This document shows positions 17,562 through 27,262 of a DNA stretch of 64,000 nt, piece after piece; within the stretch, counting starts at the first letter, position 1; every line of letters begins with the position of its first letter. The notes beneath the pieces are model-generated. The model had not been told where the DNA came from and searched no databases. It was given only the letters and a program-made list of their open reading frames with translations. Source of the stretch: Pseudomonas paralactis. GTDB taxonomy: Bacteria; Pseudomonadota; Gammaproteobacteria; Pseudomonadales; Pseudomonadaceae. The stretch is from NCBI RefSeq assembly GCF_001439735.1, contig NZ_JYLN01000008.1, positions 237,940-301,939 of the forward strand, given 5' to 3'. A program made the translations under genes and the position numbers.

Positions 17562-18155
17562 TTATTTGGATCCCGTAAACTTACTCATGGTAGCTTCGCC
17601 ATCAGCGTTGATTCCATCCCTGACGATAACCTTTTTGATCGTCAGTATAATAATTTTCAGGTCAAGCCATAGCGAATTATTATCCACATACCAAACATCC
17701 AGCTTGAATTTCTCTTCCCAGCTTACCGAGTTTCTACCGTTGACTTGAGCCCAGCCGGTTACCCCGGGCCTTACGCAATGACGGCGGTACTGTTCGGCGC
17801 TGTACAGCGGCAAATACTCCATAAGAAGAGGCCTGGGTCCAACTAAGCTCATGTCTCCTTTCAGAACATTCAGCAAACCTGGCAACTCGTCCAAACTACT
17901 GGAGCGCAAGAAGCTTCCAAAGGGTGTCATACGCTGCGCGTCAGGCAACGGATTGCCATGCTGGTCGACCGCGTCAAGCATCGTCCGGAACTTCATCATT
18001 TTGAAAGGTTTGGCATTTAAACCGGGTCTTATTTGACTAAACAATACTGGAGAACCGAGCTTTCGTTTGACCAGCCATGCGACTATGATCATGACGGGGC
18101 CTAATAAAATGAGGCCACACACGGAAGCAAAAATATCAAATGAACGTTTAAGCAT
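17562..18155 (-). CDS. PglC-like undecaprenyl-phosphate phosphosugar transferase
   Basis: 197 residues, the short monotopic form of the polyprenyl phosphosugar transferases. One N-terminal re-entrant hydrophobic segment (SVCGLILLGPVMIIVAWLVK) is followed by PVLFSQIRPGLNAKPFKMMK, FRTM, then the catalytic SSLDELPGLLNVLKGDMSLV + GPRPLL block and RPGVTGWAQVNGRN. It resembles Campylobacter PglC over its full length as I recall that sequence. It would transfer a diacyl-bacillosamine-type phosphosugar to undecaprenyl phosphate and so start the O-unit at the cytoplasmic face. This defines the first sugar of the repeat. Confidence 0.9.
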   Translation of the reverse strand: MLKRSFDIFASVCGLILLGPVMIIVAWLVKRKLGSPVLFSQIRPGLNAKPFKMMKFRTMLDAVDQHGNPLPDAQRMTPFGSFLRSSSLDELPGLLNVLKGDMSLVGPRPLLMEYLPLYSAEQYRRHCVRPGVTGWAQVNGRNSVSWEEKFKLDVWYVDNNSLWLDLKIIILTIKKVIVRDGINADGEATMSKFTGSK

Positions 18156-18256
18156 TTTTATCTCAACAAATTATAGTCAGGCTTCAACGCTATTGCAGCA
18201 CCTTTCGCTGAGGCCTTCAGTGTAAGTCGACAAACGAATTAGCATTTCAAATACTG

Positions 18257-19384
18257 TTAAATGCCCATTCCCTGCAACATTGCAGCGTTAACTTTTTTAA
18301 CGTCATACTTAAGCTCCGCCAACGTCCGGGATTTTTTGCCCATACTCGAAATAAGCTCTGACGAGTTAATAAATTTTAACATCGCAGCGGTGAGCCTTTC
18401 GACATCCTTAACCGGTACCAAAAAACCATTTCCCCCATCAGCCACTGTTTCGCGACAACCAGGAGCGTCCGTGGTGATAACAGGTCTGCCCATTGCCATG
18501 GCCTCAAGAACGGTGCGAGGCGTTCCCTCTCTATAAGATGGCAATACATAAACAGACGAGTCTGCAATTGCCGGCCTGACATCCTGCAAGCGACCTAGGA
18601 ACTCCAATGTACCATCACCGACCCAGGCATCCAGTTCTTCTTGCAGAATCGCATCAGGATTTTCATCGATCCACCCAACGACCTTGAACACGACATGTTC
18701 ATACTCAGCCTTTATGGCCCTCGCGGCACCGACAAACTCACGCACGCCTTTGTCGCCGAGGAGTCGGGCAATCAAGAGAAAGCTGATTTTTCCAGGTAGG
18801 GGGACGACATTAAAGTCGCCCAAATCAACACCCGAACCGTTCACTACAGTAGAAGGCGTTTCAGATCCGATCAGTCTGAGTTGTTGGAATAACGCTTGGT
18901 CATCCGGGTTCTGAAAGAAAACTCGGGTCGCAGATCGCAGGGATAAAGCATACAAACGTTGCACTAAGGCACGAAGCAAACCACGGCGCTCCCCTTCCCC
19001 ATTACTCGATCCTTGAAATGCATAACCTAGACCGGTTATCAGCGCAAAACGCCGGCGAACTTTCATCAATCGAGCCGCGAGCAAACCATAGATAACCGGC
19101 TTCACCGTATAAGCCAAGACGACATCTGGTTTCACACGCGCTATCAACTTACAAAGCGAAATGAGGGTGAAAAAGTCGGCAAAAGGGTTCATGCCGACTC
19201 TGCGCAGCGGAATTTCGTGCACGACCACGCCTTTCTCTTCCAGACGCATCCTCACAGAGCTATCCGAAGAAAGATCCGGCGCCGCGACATGCACGGTCAG
19301 GCCTCTCGCAAGCAACGCGTCCAATAACGGCCCGCGAAAGTTGATCAAAGAATCAGGATAGCTGGCGATTAATAGAAAATTCAT
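18257..19384 (-). CDS. Glycosyltransferase family 4 (PglA-like)
   Basis: 375 residues, GT-B fold, GT4 type. N-terminal acceptor domain MNFLLIASYPDSLINFRGPL, then VLAYTVKPVIYGLLAARLMK and FALITGLGYAFQGS; the C-terminal donor domain has LLIARLLGDKGVREFVGA and the E-x7-E block SYREGTPRTVLEAMAMGRPV. It adjoins the PglC-like gene, and its length and motifs fit PglA, which adds the second sugar to the lipid-linked bacillosamine. The donor cannot be read from the sequence. It is three bases from the asparagine synthase gene. Confidence 0.85.
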   Translation of the reverse strand: MNFLLIASYPDSLINFRGPLLDALLARGLTVHVAAPDLSSDSSVRMRLEEKGVVVHEIPLRRVGMNPFADFFTLISLCKLIARVKPDVVLAYTVKPVIYGLLAARLMKVRRRFALITGLGYAFQGSSNGEGERRGLLRALVQRLYALSLRSATRVFFQNPDDQALFQQLRLIGSETPSTVVNGSGVDLGDFNVVPLPGKISFLLIARLLGDKGVREFVGAARAIKAEYEHVVFKVVGWIDENPDAILQEELDAWVGDGTLEFLGRLQDVRPAIADSSVYVLPSYREGTPRTVLEAMAMGRPVITTDAPGCRETVADGGNGFLVPVKDVERLTAAMLKFINSSELISSMGKKSRTLAELKYDVKKVNAAMLQGMGI

Positions 19385-19387
19385 ATT

Positions 19388-21340
19388 TTATTGCTCTGCC
19401 AGCCAAGCTTGAAACATAAGAATATCCCACAAGTGATGCTGCCAATTTCTACGTCCGCTCAAGTGTTCCGCCCACTTTTTCCGGATGGGCTCAGGATGAA
19501 AGTACCCCTCTCGACGCAAGCGTCCTTCATCGAGAAGATTCTCCGCCCATTCTCTCAAAGGCCCTCTGAGCCAACTGTCCAGTGGGATACCGAAGCCCTG
19601 CTTAGGGCGCTCAATAAGCTCTTTAGGCACATAGCGATATAAAACCTCCCGCAGTAACCATTTGCCCTGATTATCCCGAATTTTTAGGTCCAGGGGCATG
19701 CGCCAAGCTAGCTCAATAACTCGATGATCAAGCATTGGTACGCGCGACTCCAGACTGACGGCCATTGATGCGCGGTCTACTTTGACCAGAATATCGTCGG
19801 TCATATAGGTCTGCATGTCCATCGCCATCATCCAATGCTCAAAGCTATCGGTTACAGGCCATGTGACCTTGTCGGTGAATAGCGTTTCCGGCTCATGCGC
19901 TCCGATTACAACACTAGCAGGGTCCTCCCAATGGCTGTTCAGTTGATGATAAAAGTCTTCACCACTAGCAATACCGAGTACCGAGGCCAGTTTATGCGCT
20001 TTATCTCCGGGGGTCGCTAGGTGCAAGCGTTTGGGCAGCATAGGCTTACTCAACTGAAACAATTGATCCCATGCACTCGGCGATAAAGCACGCAGCATTT
20101 TAGCAGTCGCGCTGCGCGCAAAACCGGGCAAGCGATGCATTTTCTGCCAGACCTGCCGCGCTGTTAGATACCGGTTATAGCCACCGAACAGCTCATCACC
20201 GCCATCACCGCTAAGTACAACGGTAACCTCTCTCCTGGCCATATGACTGACCAAGAATGTGGGAATCTGCGAACTATCACTAAACGGCTCGCAGTACATG
20301 GATGCAAGCTTAGGGATAACCGCGAGGGCATCATTGGGGCGCACGTAGAGCTCCGTATGCTGTGTTCCCAATTGCTTTGCCACGGCCTTCGCATGGACCG
20401 CCTCGTCATAACCACTTTCGTCAAAGCCAATGGTAAAGGTACGAACAGACTGTTTGCTTTGGGCCTGCATCAACGCAACAACTGTGCTGCTATCGACACC
20501 GCCGCTCAAGAACGCACCGAGTGGAACATCAGCCAACATCTGCTGCCCGATACTCAGTCGGAGTTGATTCTCCAGTGCGTCGGTCGCTTCCTTCGGCGAA
20601 CCCTTAAAAGGATTAGCCAGCCCAGCAGTAACGGCATCGTTGACCGACCAGTAGGCTTGAGATACGGAACCCTTTGCAGCGGCAATATCACTCAGCCTTA
20701 AAGACACGTAGTGCCCAGCACGGAGTTTAGAAATGCCCTTATAAATACTGTAAGGCGCGGGAATACAATTATAGCGTAACATAAGAGAGAGCGAATTACG
20801 GTCGACCTCGGCTTTAAACTCCGGATACGCCTTCACCGCACTCAACTCAGATCCAAATAGCAAAGTATTATCCTGCCAACCCCAATAAAGAGGCTTCTCG
20901 CCCACTCGATCACGAGCCAGCGTCAATACCTGCTCTTGCCTATCCCAAAGCGCAAATGCGAACATGCCGACCAGCGACTTCAGCGCGTTCTCGATGCCCC
21001 AACGAGCAAGACATGCCAACAAGACTTCGGTATCGGAATGGCTCGCCCACGGAGTACTACTACCTTCTGCATCAAGTTGATTGCGCAACGCGAGATGATT
21101 ATAGATCTCCCCATTGAAAGCCAAGACATAGCGCTGGTCGTGGGAATGCATCGGCTGGTGGCCCGCGCTGGTGAGGTCAACAATCGCAAGTCGTCTGTGT
21201 CCCAACGCAAGTCCAATGTCATCAATCCAAATACCCGAATCATCAGGCCCGCGATACGCTATGGCATCGTTCATTTTGGAGATAACATCGTGAAGCTCAG
21301 CGCGCTTGGACGGATCGAAAAGACCGGTTAATCCACACAT
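19388..21340 (-). CDS. asnB: Asparagine synthase-like glutamine amidotransferase (WbpS-like)
   Basis: 650 residues with class II glutaminase domain first: catalytic Cys2 in MCGLTGLFD, RGPDDSG, HRRLAIVDL, FNGEIYNH and the Asp in SDTEVLLACL. The synthetase domain has the PP-loop FLSGGVDSSTVVALM near residue 265, LSGDGGDELFGGYNR, and SLESRVPMLDHRVIE. The family makes asparagine, but members inside O-antigen loci (for example WbpS) are thought to amidate uronic acids. With WbpO- and WbpP-like enzymes in the same operon, conversion of GalNAcA to its amide is the favoured role here. Confidence 0.88.
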   Translation of the reverse strand: MCGLTGLFDPSKRAELHDVISKMNDAIAYRGPDDSGIWIDDIGLALGHRRLAIVDLTSAGHQPMHSHDQRYVLAFNGEIYNHLALRNQLDAEGSSTPWASHSDTEVLLACLARWGIENALKSLVGMFAFALWDRQEQVLTLARDRVGEKPLYWGWQDNTLLFGSELSAVKAYPEFKAEVDRNSLSLMLRYNCIPAPYSIYKGISKLRAGHYVSLRLSDIAAAKGSVSQAYWSVNDAVTAGLANPFKGSPKEATDALENQLRLSIGQQMLADVPLGAFLSGGVDSSTVVALMQAQSKQSVRTFTIGFDESGYDEAVHAKAVAKQLGTQHTELYVRPNDALAVIPKLASMYCEPFSDSSQIPTFLVSHMARREVTVVLSGDGGDELFGGYNRYLTARQVWQKMHRLPGFARSATAKMLRALSPSAWDQLFQLSKPMLPKRLHLATPGDKAHKLASVLGIASGEDFYHQLNSHWEDPASVVIGAHEPETLFTDKVTWPVTDSFEHWMMAMDMQTYMTDDILVKVDRASMAVSLESRVPMLDHRVIELAWRMPLDLKIRDNQGKWLLREVLYRYVPKELIERPKQGFGIPLDSWLRGPLREWAENLLDEGRLRREGYFHPEPIRKKWAEHLSGRRNWQHHLWDILMFQAWLAEQ

Positions 21341-21445
21341 TTTAATTAATCCCGATTAAGGCCACGAAGGTAAGCGCGCGAGAAGCCTTGATAATTAAAC
21401 TGATATAACAAGACCGTCGGCAACAGTACCCGAGAACTTATTACA

Positions 21446-22525
21446 CTAACCTGCCCGACTGGCCGCCACGGCGAGTATATCTCTGATTCGCGGAGCTTGA
21501 ACTTGCACCGAAAAGATATTTTCTACTGCATGCCGCCCTTTTCTGCCATAAAAAATACGTAAATCCCGATCGCCCAGGAATGTATGAAGACAGCGATGCC
21601 AATCCGACATGTCTGTTGCTAACATTCCACACTGGTTGTTTTCAACAATATCAACATTCACACCCACGGGTGACGCAATAACCGGCACTCCGCAAGCCAT
21701 ATATTGAATTAGCTTATACCCACACTTTCCCTTCTCCCAAAGTCCATCAATCAGTGGCATGATTCCGATATCGAGTGCCTGAACAAACCCTGTCTCCGCA
21801 TATTCGCTCCACGCTTGGACCTCCACGTCAATACCCTCAAGTTCGTTGGTAACGCCTTCACTAGCCCCCATCAAAACTACGCGAGCACCATAAGTTTCAC
21901 ATGCTAACCTGAGAGCATCTCGAATTTGGACGACATATTTTTCAGTTGACGGGGAACCAATCCAGCCTATTACTAATTTCTTATTGGGGAGTGTAAGTGT
22001 GCTCGCGTAGCGAGAATGATCGACCACAGTCGGTATCACCTCAACATTAGCCGCTCCCGCTTTTATCGCGCGTTCAGCGAGATAGGCGTTGCCTACAACT
22101 ACACATTCTGCATGACGCATCACTGTGTCAATCTTGGAGCCTAAAAAAAACCGGACCAAAGCATTCGAAGAAAGATCATACGTGTGAAAAACCGCGTCAT
22201 CGTAATCAACGATATATGGAATACCGAACAACTTTAACAATCTTTCAGCGAAGGCAGGGCAGAACGGAAATATCTCCTTTTCGATCCACACAACGTCATA
22301 GCGCGCCGCCTTGAACAGCAGAGCGAAACGCAAAATATATTGCTTAAACGTTAAAAGAAACGATCTGCCGTTTCCCCGATAAAGGTTTTCAAGATACTTA
22401 TCATCAAACAACGTCTGAATATCAACTTGCAACCCTTCAGCCTCCAAAAAAGGCAAAAACTGAAGCGTTCGAAGACGCGTACTGGCTCCCATACGAGAAT
22501 ATTTTGGAAGTAATAAAATTTTCAT
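21446..22525 (-). CDS. Glycosyltransferase, GT4 type
   Basis: 359 residues. The opening MKILLLPKYSRMGASTRLR, the segment DVVWIEKEIFPFCPAFAERL, YIVDYDDAVFH and a C-terminal donor half with KLVIGWIGSPSTEKYV and GKCGYKLIQYMACGVPVIAS + PVGVN mark it as a GT-B enzyme. The E-x7-E region is atypical. It sits between the amidotransferase and the O-antigen polymerase gene. Donor and linkage are unknown; one of three glycosyltransferases extending the O-unit. Confidence 0.8.
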   Translation of the reverse strand: MKILLLPKYSRMGASTRLRTLQFLPFLEAEGLQVDIQTLFDDKYLENLYRGNGRSFLLTFKQYILRFALLFKAARYDVVWIEKEIFPFCPAFAERLLKLFGIPYIVDYDDAVFHTYDLSSNALVRFFLGSKIDTVMRHAECVVVGNAYLAERAIKAGAANVEVIPTVVDHSRYASTLTLPNKKLVIGWIGSPSTEKYVVQIRDALRLACETYGARVVLMGASEGVTNELEGIDVEVQAWSEYAETGFVQALDIGIMPLIDGLWEKGKCGYKLIQYMACGVPVIASPVGVNVDIVENNQCGMLATDMSDWHRCLHTFLGDRDLRIFYGRKGRHAVENIFSVQVQAPRIRDILAVAASRAG

Positions 22526-22608
22526 TTCGATCTCAACAGCTCAAATAATTTCACGGTTATCCGTTACGTAGCCAATAGCGCCTGGAGCTCACTCACGGGA
22601 TGCATTGA

Positions 22609-23721
22609 TCACGGGAATATTTTCTGCCCGCTCGGGTGAACGAACCTCCCCGCAAAGAGGGGAAAAAGTATTGCCATTAAATATAAATAGGTAGTCAATG
22701 AAAATTGCCATGCATAAAACATCATGATCAACGCATACATAAAACAGCTAAGAATTGCCAAGTAATATCCTTTTCTCTTAACTGCAAAAACTCGAAGAAT
22801 CGCAAAAAAAGCACCGACAATCGCCATACATATTATGACAGCCGGTAGCCCACCGAATAAGTATGGAGACGCTGCGTAGGTAAGAACATTGAAGTCTTTA
22901 TCAGTTAGACCAAGATCAAGAGGCGGACAAGAGTATAATCCCAACGACATCAGATCAATAAATTTCCCAAACACCAGATCAGCGCAGCCTAAATAGTCCT
23001 TACCCTCTGTCCATTGCGAAAAGGCTGTCACAGCATACCCCAGGTACAACAGAATAAAGTCATACCCCTTATCTCCGCCAGTTTTCCCGGTTCCGACGGC
23101 AACGATGATGAACAAACCTATTAATACGGCTAAGGACAGCAGTAGTCCCTTCAGCCTTATCCACCCCTCGTTAATGGCGGTATAACCCACAGCGACAAAT
23201 ATAAACATCATACTTGTTCTCTCCGCCATACTGAAAGCCGACGTCAAATAAATAAGCGCTGCTACTAGGCAAGGTAAAGCTCGTTTTTGCTGTGCGTAGT
23301 AAAGCGACAAACACAGTGCAAACAAAGCAAAGTGCTGAGCCCCATAAGAGGGCTGGTGCTCCCAAGTATTCGCGATTCTCAACGCTAACAAAACGCTACC
23401 ATAATTTCCGTTATAGCCGAACGCATAAATCTTGTAAAGAGACAGCAATAAACCAATAAAAGCACAAAGCCAATAGAGTTGGATAACTATTCTATAGGGT
23501 GAGATCAGTTCGGACTTGGGATGCGGGATACCGCCTAACTTCAACGATACATATACAAGCATGTAAACGATTACAAAAGACAGAACGCCCAACAAATAAA
23601 CACTATGCCCCCACTCCCAAGGCTGCTCAAGAGCCAACAAGTTAGCGCAATACATTAGCAGAGTAATGAACAATAAGACGAAGACAGGTGACACTAAGGC
23701 ATTCTTAAAAAATAATCTCAA
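22609..23721 (-). CDS. wzy: O-antigen polymerase Wzy
   Basis: 370 residues with about 10-11 hydrophobic segments, no other domain, and a larger hydrophilic loop near residues 205-275 (TGKTGGDKGYDFILL to PPLDLGLTDKDFN), the pattern of Wzy polymerases. Sequence conservation in this family is low, so the call rests on topology, size, and place between glycosyltransferases in a Wzx-dependent locus. It would polymerise O-units in the periplasm with chain length set by Wzz. Low G+C compared with flanking housekeeping genes, with many A/T-ending codons. Confidence 0.8.
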   Translation of the reverse strand: MRLFFKNALVSPVFVLLFITLLMYCANLLALEQPWEWGHSVYLLGVLSFVIVYMLVYVSLKLGGIPHPKSELISPYRIVIQLYWLCAFIGLLLSLYKIYAFGYNGNYGSVLLALRIANTWEHQPSYGAQHFALFALCLSLYYAQQKRALPCLVAALIYLTSAFSMAERTSMMFIFVAVGYTAINEGWIRLKGLLLSLAVLIGLFIIVAVGTGKTGGDKGYDFILLYLGYAVTAFSQWTEGKDYLGCADLVFGKFIDLMSLGLYSCPPLDLGLTDKDFNVLTYAASPYLFGGLPAVIICMAIVGAFFAILRVFAVKRKGYYLAILSCFMYALIMMFYAWQFSLTTYLYLMAILFPLFAGRFVHPSGQKIFP

Positions 23722-23789
23722 TTAAACCACCGCCCAACAACTACTAGTGAAACCAAAGGTGTAGGCAAGCTCATTACCGAGCCCAGCTA

Positions 23790-24701
23790 TCAATTAGACT
23801 TTCTTGCTACTCTCTTTCCCACCAAACTTATCGCAGCCGGTATGGCCGCAACAATGTGCATAAATTTCGACGATCGGAGCATTACGAGTGCTGTGGCGAA
23901 GTCACCGTTCTTCAAAGCCGAAATGACATAAGAAGCCAGGATACGGCCAATCGCTTTGCGCTGAATATGATCCGGAGCAAGTTCCTCCATCAACTCACGC
24001 ACCATAAAATACTGCCTCTTTACATTTTTATAACTATTAGATTCGTGTTGCCGATACCCAACAACATTCACCTCAGGTGCAAAAAGAAAATCCAGATCGC
24101 GAATAGGGAAATGCGTTAACAACTTTATAAAAGTAGGATAATCGTCCAACATTAACTTCGGATCCCAGCCACCAATTGCTCTCAAAGCTTCAGTTTTAAA
24201 AACGGTAGATTGCAATAGTATGGGAGAGGGGTAATTTAAGAAAACACTGCGACTCATTGCATCAGGGCTCAGACTGAAGAAATCATCCTGAGCAACCCCG
24301 TATATGGGTGCTCTATTTTCAGGTAATTCATCAAAGAAAGCATAACCGCCACCGATACAGAATTTTGCGTTCGGACTTGCGATTAACTTATCGACACATT
24401 TTTTTATCCCGGCCGGCTCCGGGATGTCATCAGAAGCAACTAGGTAAATAAACTCCATATCTGCCATCGCCAATCCCAGGTTCAGTGATGAAACAAGCCC
24501 CCCGTTTGGCTTGGATATAAACTCGACAGTACTATCGGATAAGCTTGAAATAAAGGATTCAATGGCTTCGCCAGACCCATCTGTAGAGCCATCGTCAATT
24601 ACCACAACTTTCCGCCCTGGCAAATCGACTGCCAGAGCGGCCTTAATACAACCTAACACATAATTAATATGATTATACGAAGGTATCACAAGCGTAATCA
24701 T
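23790..24701 (-). CDS. Glycosyltransferase family 2
   Basis: 303 residues, GT-A fold. MITLVIPSYNHINYVLGCIK, VVVIDDGSTDGSGEAIESFI and FISKPNGGLVSSLNLGLAMA form the nucleotide-binding part; VASDDIPEP carries the DxD-like metal site. A C-terminal helical region (about 215-300) may contact the membrane. It lies between Wzx and Wzy and probably adds a sugar to the O-unit in the cytoplasm. The donor is not predictable. Confidence 0.88.
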   Translation of the reverse strand: MITLVIPSYNHINYVLGCIKAALAVDLPGRKVVVIDDGSTDGSGEAIESFISSLSDSTVEFISKPNGGLVSSLNLGLAMADMEFIYLVASDDIPEPAGIKKCVDKLIASPNAKFCIGGGYAFFDELPENRAPIYGVAQDDFFSLSPDAMSRSVFLNYPSPILLQSTVFKTEALRAIGGWDPKLMLDDYPTFIKLLTHFPIRDLDFLFAPEVNVVGYRQHESNSYKNVKRQYFMVRELMEELAPDHIQRKAIGRILASYVISALKNGDFATALVMLRSSKFMHIVAAIPAAISLVGKRVARKSN

Positions 24702-24722
24702 GCTTAGCTCATTTTCAAATAT

Positions 24723-25976
24723 TTATTGAACTGCCTTCAATTTGCGTGACATGCAAACACCCATAACAACCCAGTACACCGCGTAATTGATTGCGTAGGC
24801 TACTGTTACACCCTGCAACCCTAGTTCACTAGTAAACAGCCAAGACAACAATACGAAAGAAGAAGAAAAAATTACTTCTGTGATCATAAAAAGCTTGAAC
24901 ATTGCTTTCCCAAGCATCAAGTAGGCCATAACCCAACTTCCGATCTTCAATGTATCGCCTAGCATCTGCCAGGCAAATAGATCAGTCATCGGCAAGAATT
25001 CAGGAGTAAAAAGCAGCTTCACGATCATGTCGCGAAAAAGATAGATTATCAGAGCACCCGCCGCAGTGAGAGGCAATATTATTTTATACCCACTCATAAT
25101 CTCGGCCCTAATATCTTCCGATTTTTTTAACTCGGAGAACTTAGGTAAATAATAAACACTGAGCGTGGTGGTGATCAGCATGAGATAAGCGCCACTTAGC
25201 CGCGTCAACGCCTCCCAATAACCGGCGGCCTCCCACCCGAAGCTCTCGCCCAAGTGATTTCGAACCAGAATCTGACTAATGGGTACACACGCCACAGAGG
25301 TGAGTGACATCGCCGTATACTTAGCCAAATTTCGAGCTACACCGAAATCAATTCGTCCGATAAAATATCGGATCTTGAACCAAGGAGCTGTATAGCAAAG
25401 GAAAACTGTAACAAAAAAACTCAACGACTGATAAACCGCCAATGCTACCAGCGCGCCATACAGCCCCCACATAATCGCCATATACGCTGTAACGGCCAGA
25501 GCAAAAAGGCTCCCCGCAATATTTGATATAACATACCTAGGAATTTCTTTCTTACCGTTTAGTACTGCAAGCAATAAAGTATTAAGAACAAACAACACTA
25601 AGGTTGCTGAAAACCAAACAAATACACCGCCAAACGCACGATCTTTCAAAAAAGCCAAAGATAAATTTTCATTGAAAACGATCACGAGCACGCCGGTCAC
25701 CAGCGCTCCGATCACTGAAATACTGCCGGCCGTGCGCCACACCGTGCGCTGCCGCTCTTCATCTTCATGATACTCAGCGGTGTATTTAGTGACTCCTGCG
25801 TTAATTGCGCCACTTGCAAACGTAGTGATCATCTGCACGGCATTTTGAAACTGGCCAAGCGCAGCATAGCCTACAGGTCCGACGTATACCGCAAGAATTT
25901 TGTTTATACATAATAGTGTGGCCATGCGTACAACGACTGCTATACCATTCAACAAACTGGTTTTAAGAAACGTCAT
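24723..25976 (-). CDS. wzx: O-unit flippase Wzx
   Basis: 417 residues with about 12 hydrophobic segments of the polysaccharide-export MATE-like family. The opening SLLNGIAVVVRMATLLCINK, then PVGYAALGQFQNAVQMI, resembles WzxE/O-antigen translocases. It would move the undecaprenyl-linked O-unit to the periplasmic face. The start ATG overlaps the stop of the aminotransferase gene by four bases (ATGA), so the two are translationally coupled; in other bacteria too, wzx of this type follows FdtB-like genes. Confidence 0.88.
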   Translation of the reverse strand: MTFLKTSLLNGIAVVVRMATLLCINKILAVYVGPVGYAALGQFQNAVQMITTFASGAINAGVTKYTAEYHEDEERQRTVWRTAGSISVIGALVTGVLVIVFNENLSLAFLKDRAFGGVFVWFSATLVLFVLNTLLLAVLNGKKEIPRYVISNIAGSLFALAVTAYMAIMWGLYGALVALAVYQSLSFFVTVFLCYTAPWFKIRYFIGRIDFGVARNLAKYTAMSLTSVACVPISQILVRNHLGESFGWEAAGYWEALTRLSGAYLMLITTTLSVYYLPKFSELKKSEDIRAEIMSGYKIILPLTAAGALIIYLFRDMIVKLLFTPEFLPMTDLFAWQMLGDTLKIGSWVMAYLMLGKAMFKLFMITEVIFSSSFVLLSWLFTSELGLQGVTVAYAINYAVYWVVMGVCMSRKLKAVQ

Positions 25977-27103
25977 TCTACCGTGGCGCCGTTAAAACTA
26001 TTACATGCGTCGATAACGACGGAAACGTCGTCCATACTCATCGTCGGTCCAATCGGGAGACTAATGACCTCGGCGTGCATACGCTCGGTGATATCAAAAT
26101 TCAATTCATCCCATTCGGCATAAGCCTTCTGTTTGTGGGGAGGAATAGGATAATGAATTAGCGTCTCCACGCCCTTAGCACGTAAATGATCTTGAAAAGC
26201 AGTTCGGTTCTGACAACGAACAACAAACAGATGCCAAACATGCTCCAAGAAGGAGGTGGCATCAATAGACTTTTCAAGCGGCAACTTCAACGCTTGGTTT
26301 TCTATACCAGCCATGTAGGCAGCTGCAATACTACGACGCACACTCATATCTTTTTCCAAGTGGCCCAGCTTCACACGTAACATTGCGGCTTGCAGCTCAT
26401 CCAGGCGACTGTTCACGCCTTTGTAGATATTATTATATTTTGATTTCGACCCATAATTCCCTAAGGCTCGAATAGTTTCAGCGACCTCATCATCATCTGT
26501 GGTTACAGCACCCGCATCTCCTAAGGCACCAAGATTTTTACCCGGATAAAAGCTGAATGCTGAAGCGCTTCCCCAGCTACCTGTCTTTTTACCTTTCACG
26601 CTTGCGCCGTGTGCTTGCGCGGAGTCCTCAAGTAACAACAGACCATACTTTTGTGCGATTTCACTAATAGCAGGCATATCGCAAATTTGCCCATAAAGAT
26701 GTACGGGCAATATCAACCTCGTGCGATCGGTGAGAGCGCCTTCTAATTTCGTAGGACACAAGTTGAAGGTAGTGTCGTCAGGTTCTACTAACACCGGAAC
26801 CAAACCGTTCTCCGTAATCGATAGAATACTCGCAATGTAGGTATTAGCCGGAACGATGACTTCATCACCTTCCTTCAATCGCCCAAGCACTTTCCAAGCT
26901 CGTATGGTCAATGTCAGAGCGTCCAACCCATTTGCCACACCAATACAATGCTTTACACCACAATACGCTGCAAACTCAGCCTCGAACGCCGCTACTTCTC
27001 GGCCCGATATATACCAACCAGAATCAATAACCCGAGTACATGCGTCAATTAACTCCGAACGCAGCGCGGCGTTAATGCCTTTCAAATCGAGAAAATTTAC
27101 CAT
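25973..27103 (-). CDS. fdtB: FdtB/QdtB-like dTDP-3-keto-6-deoxyhexose aminotransferase
   Basis: 376-residue PLP aminotransferase of the DegT family. LLLLEDSAQAHGASVKGKKT is the cofactor pocket and SAFSFYPGKNLGALGDAGAV carries the Schiff-base lysine. The SFYPGKNLGA form is typical of enzymes acting on 3-keto sugars (FdtB, QdtB, DesV). With the FdtA-like isomerase upstream it would make dTDP-3-amino-3,6-dideoxy-galactose or -glucose. Whether the product is galacto or gluco depends on the isomerase and cannot be told here. 159 bases separate it from the fdtA-like gene. Confidence 0.85.
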   Translation of the reverse strand: MVNFLDLKGINAALRSELIDACTRVIDSGWYISGREVAAFEAEFAAYCGVKHCIGVANGLDALTLTIRAWKVLGRLKEGDEVIVPANTYIASILSITENGLVPVLVEPDDTTFNLCPTKLEGALTDRTRLILPVHLYGQICDMPAISEIAQKYGLLLLEDSAQAHGASVKGKKTGSWGSASAFSFYPGKNLGALGDAGAVTTDDDEVAETIRALGNYGSKSKYNNIYKGVNSRLDELQAAMLRVKLGHLEKDMSVRRSIAAAYMAGIENQALKLPLEKSIDATSFLEHVWHLFVVRCQNRTAFQDHLRAKGVETLIHYPIPPHKQKAYAEWDELNFDITERMHAEVISLPIGPTMSMDDVSVVIDACNSFNGATVE

Positions 27104-27262
27104 CTTTATATAACCTGATTAGTTTCTAAGGCGGCAGACAAGGCAAGCATACAACCGCTGACATAATACAACACACTGTATAAACTTATAACAACTTGCA
27201 CATCACCATATCAATATCGTGCATAAACTCACAAGTTTGAACAATGACAAGGCAACTTAACA

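Noticed and set aside
19388..21340. Asparagine synthase gene as a plain amino acid biosynthesis gene
   Set aside because: Catalytic motifs alone would allow it, but its place within an O-antigen operon with uronic acid genes makes a sugar amidation role more likely; kept as a WbpS-like call.
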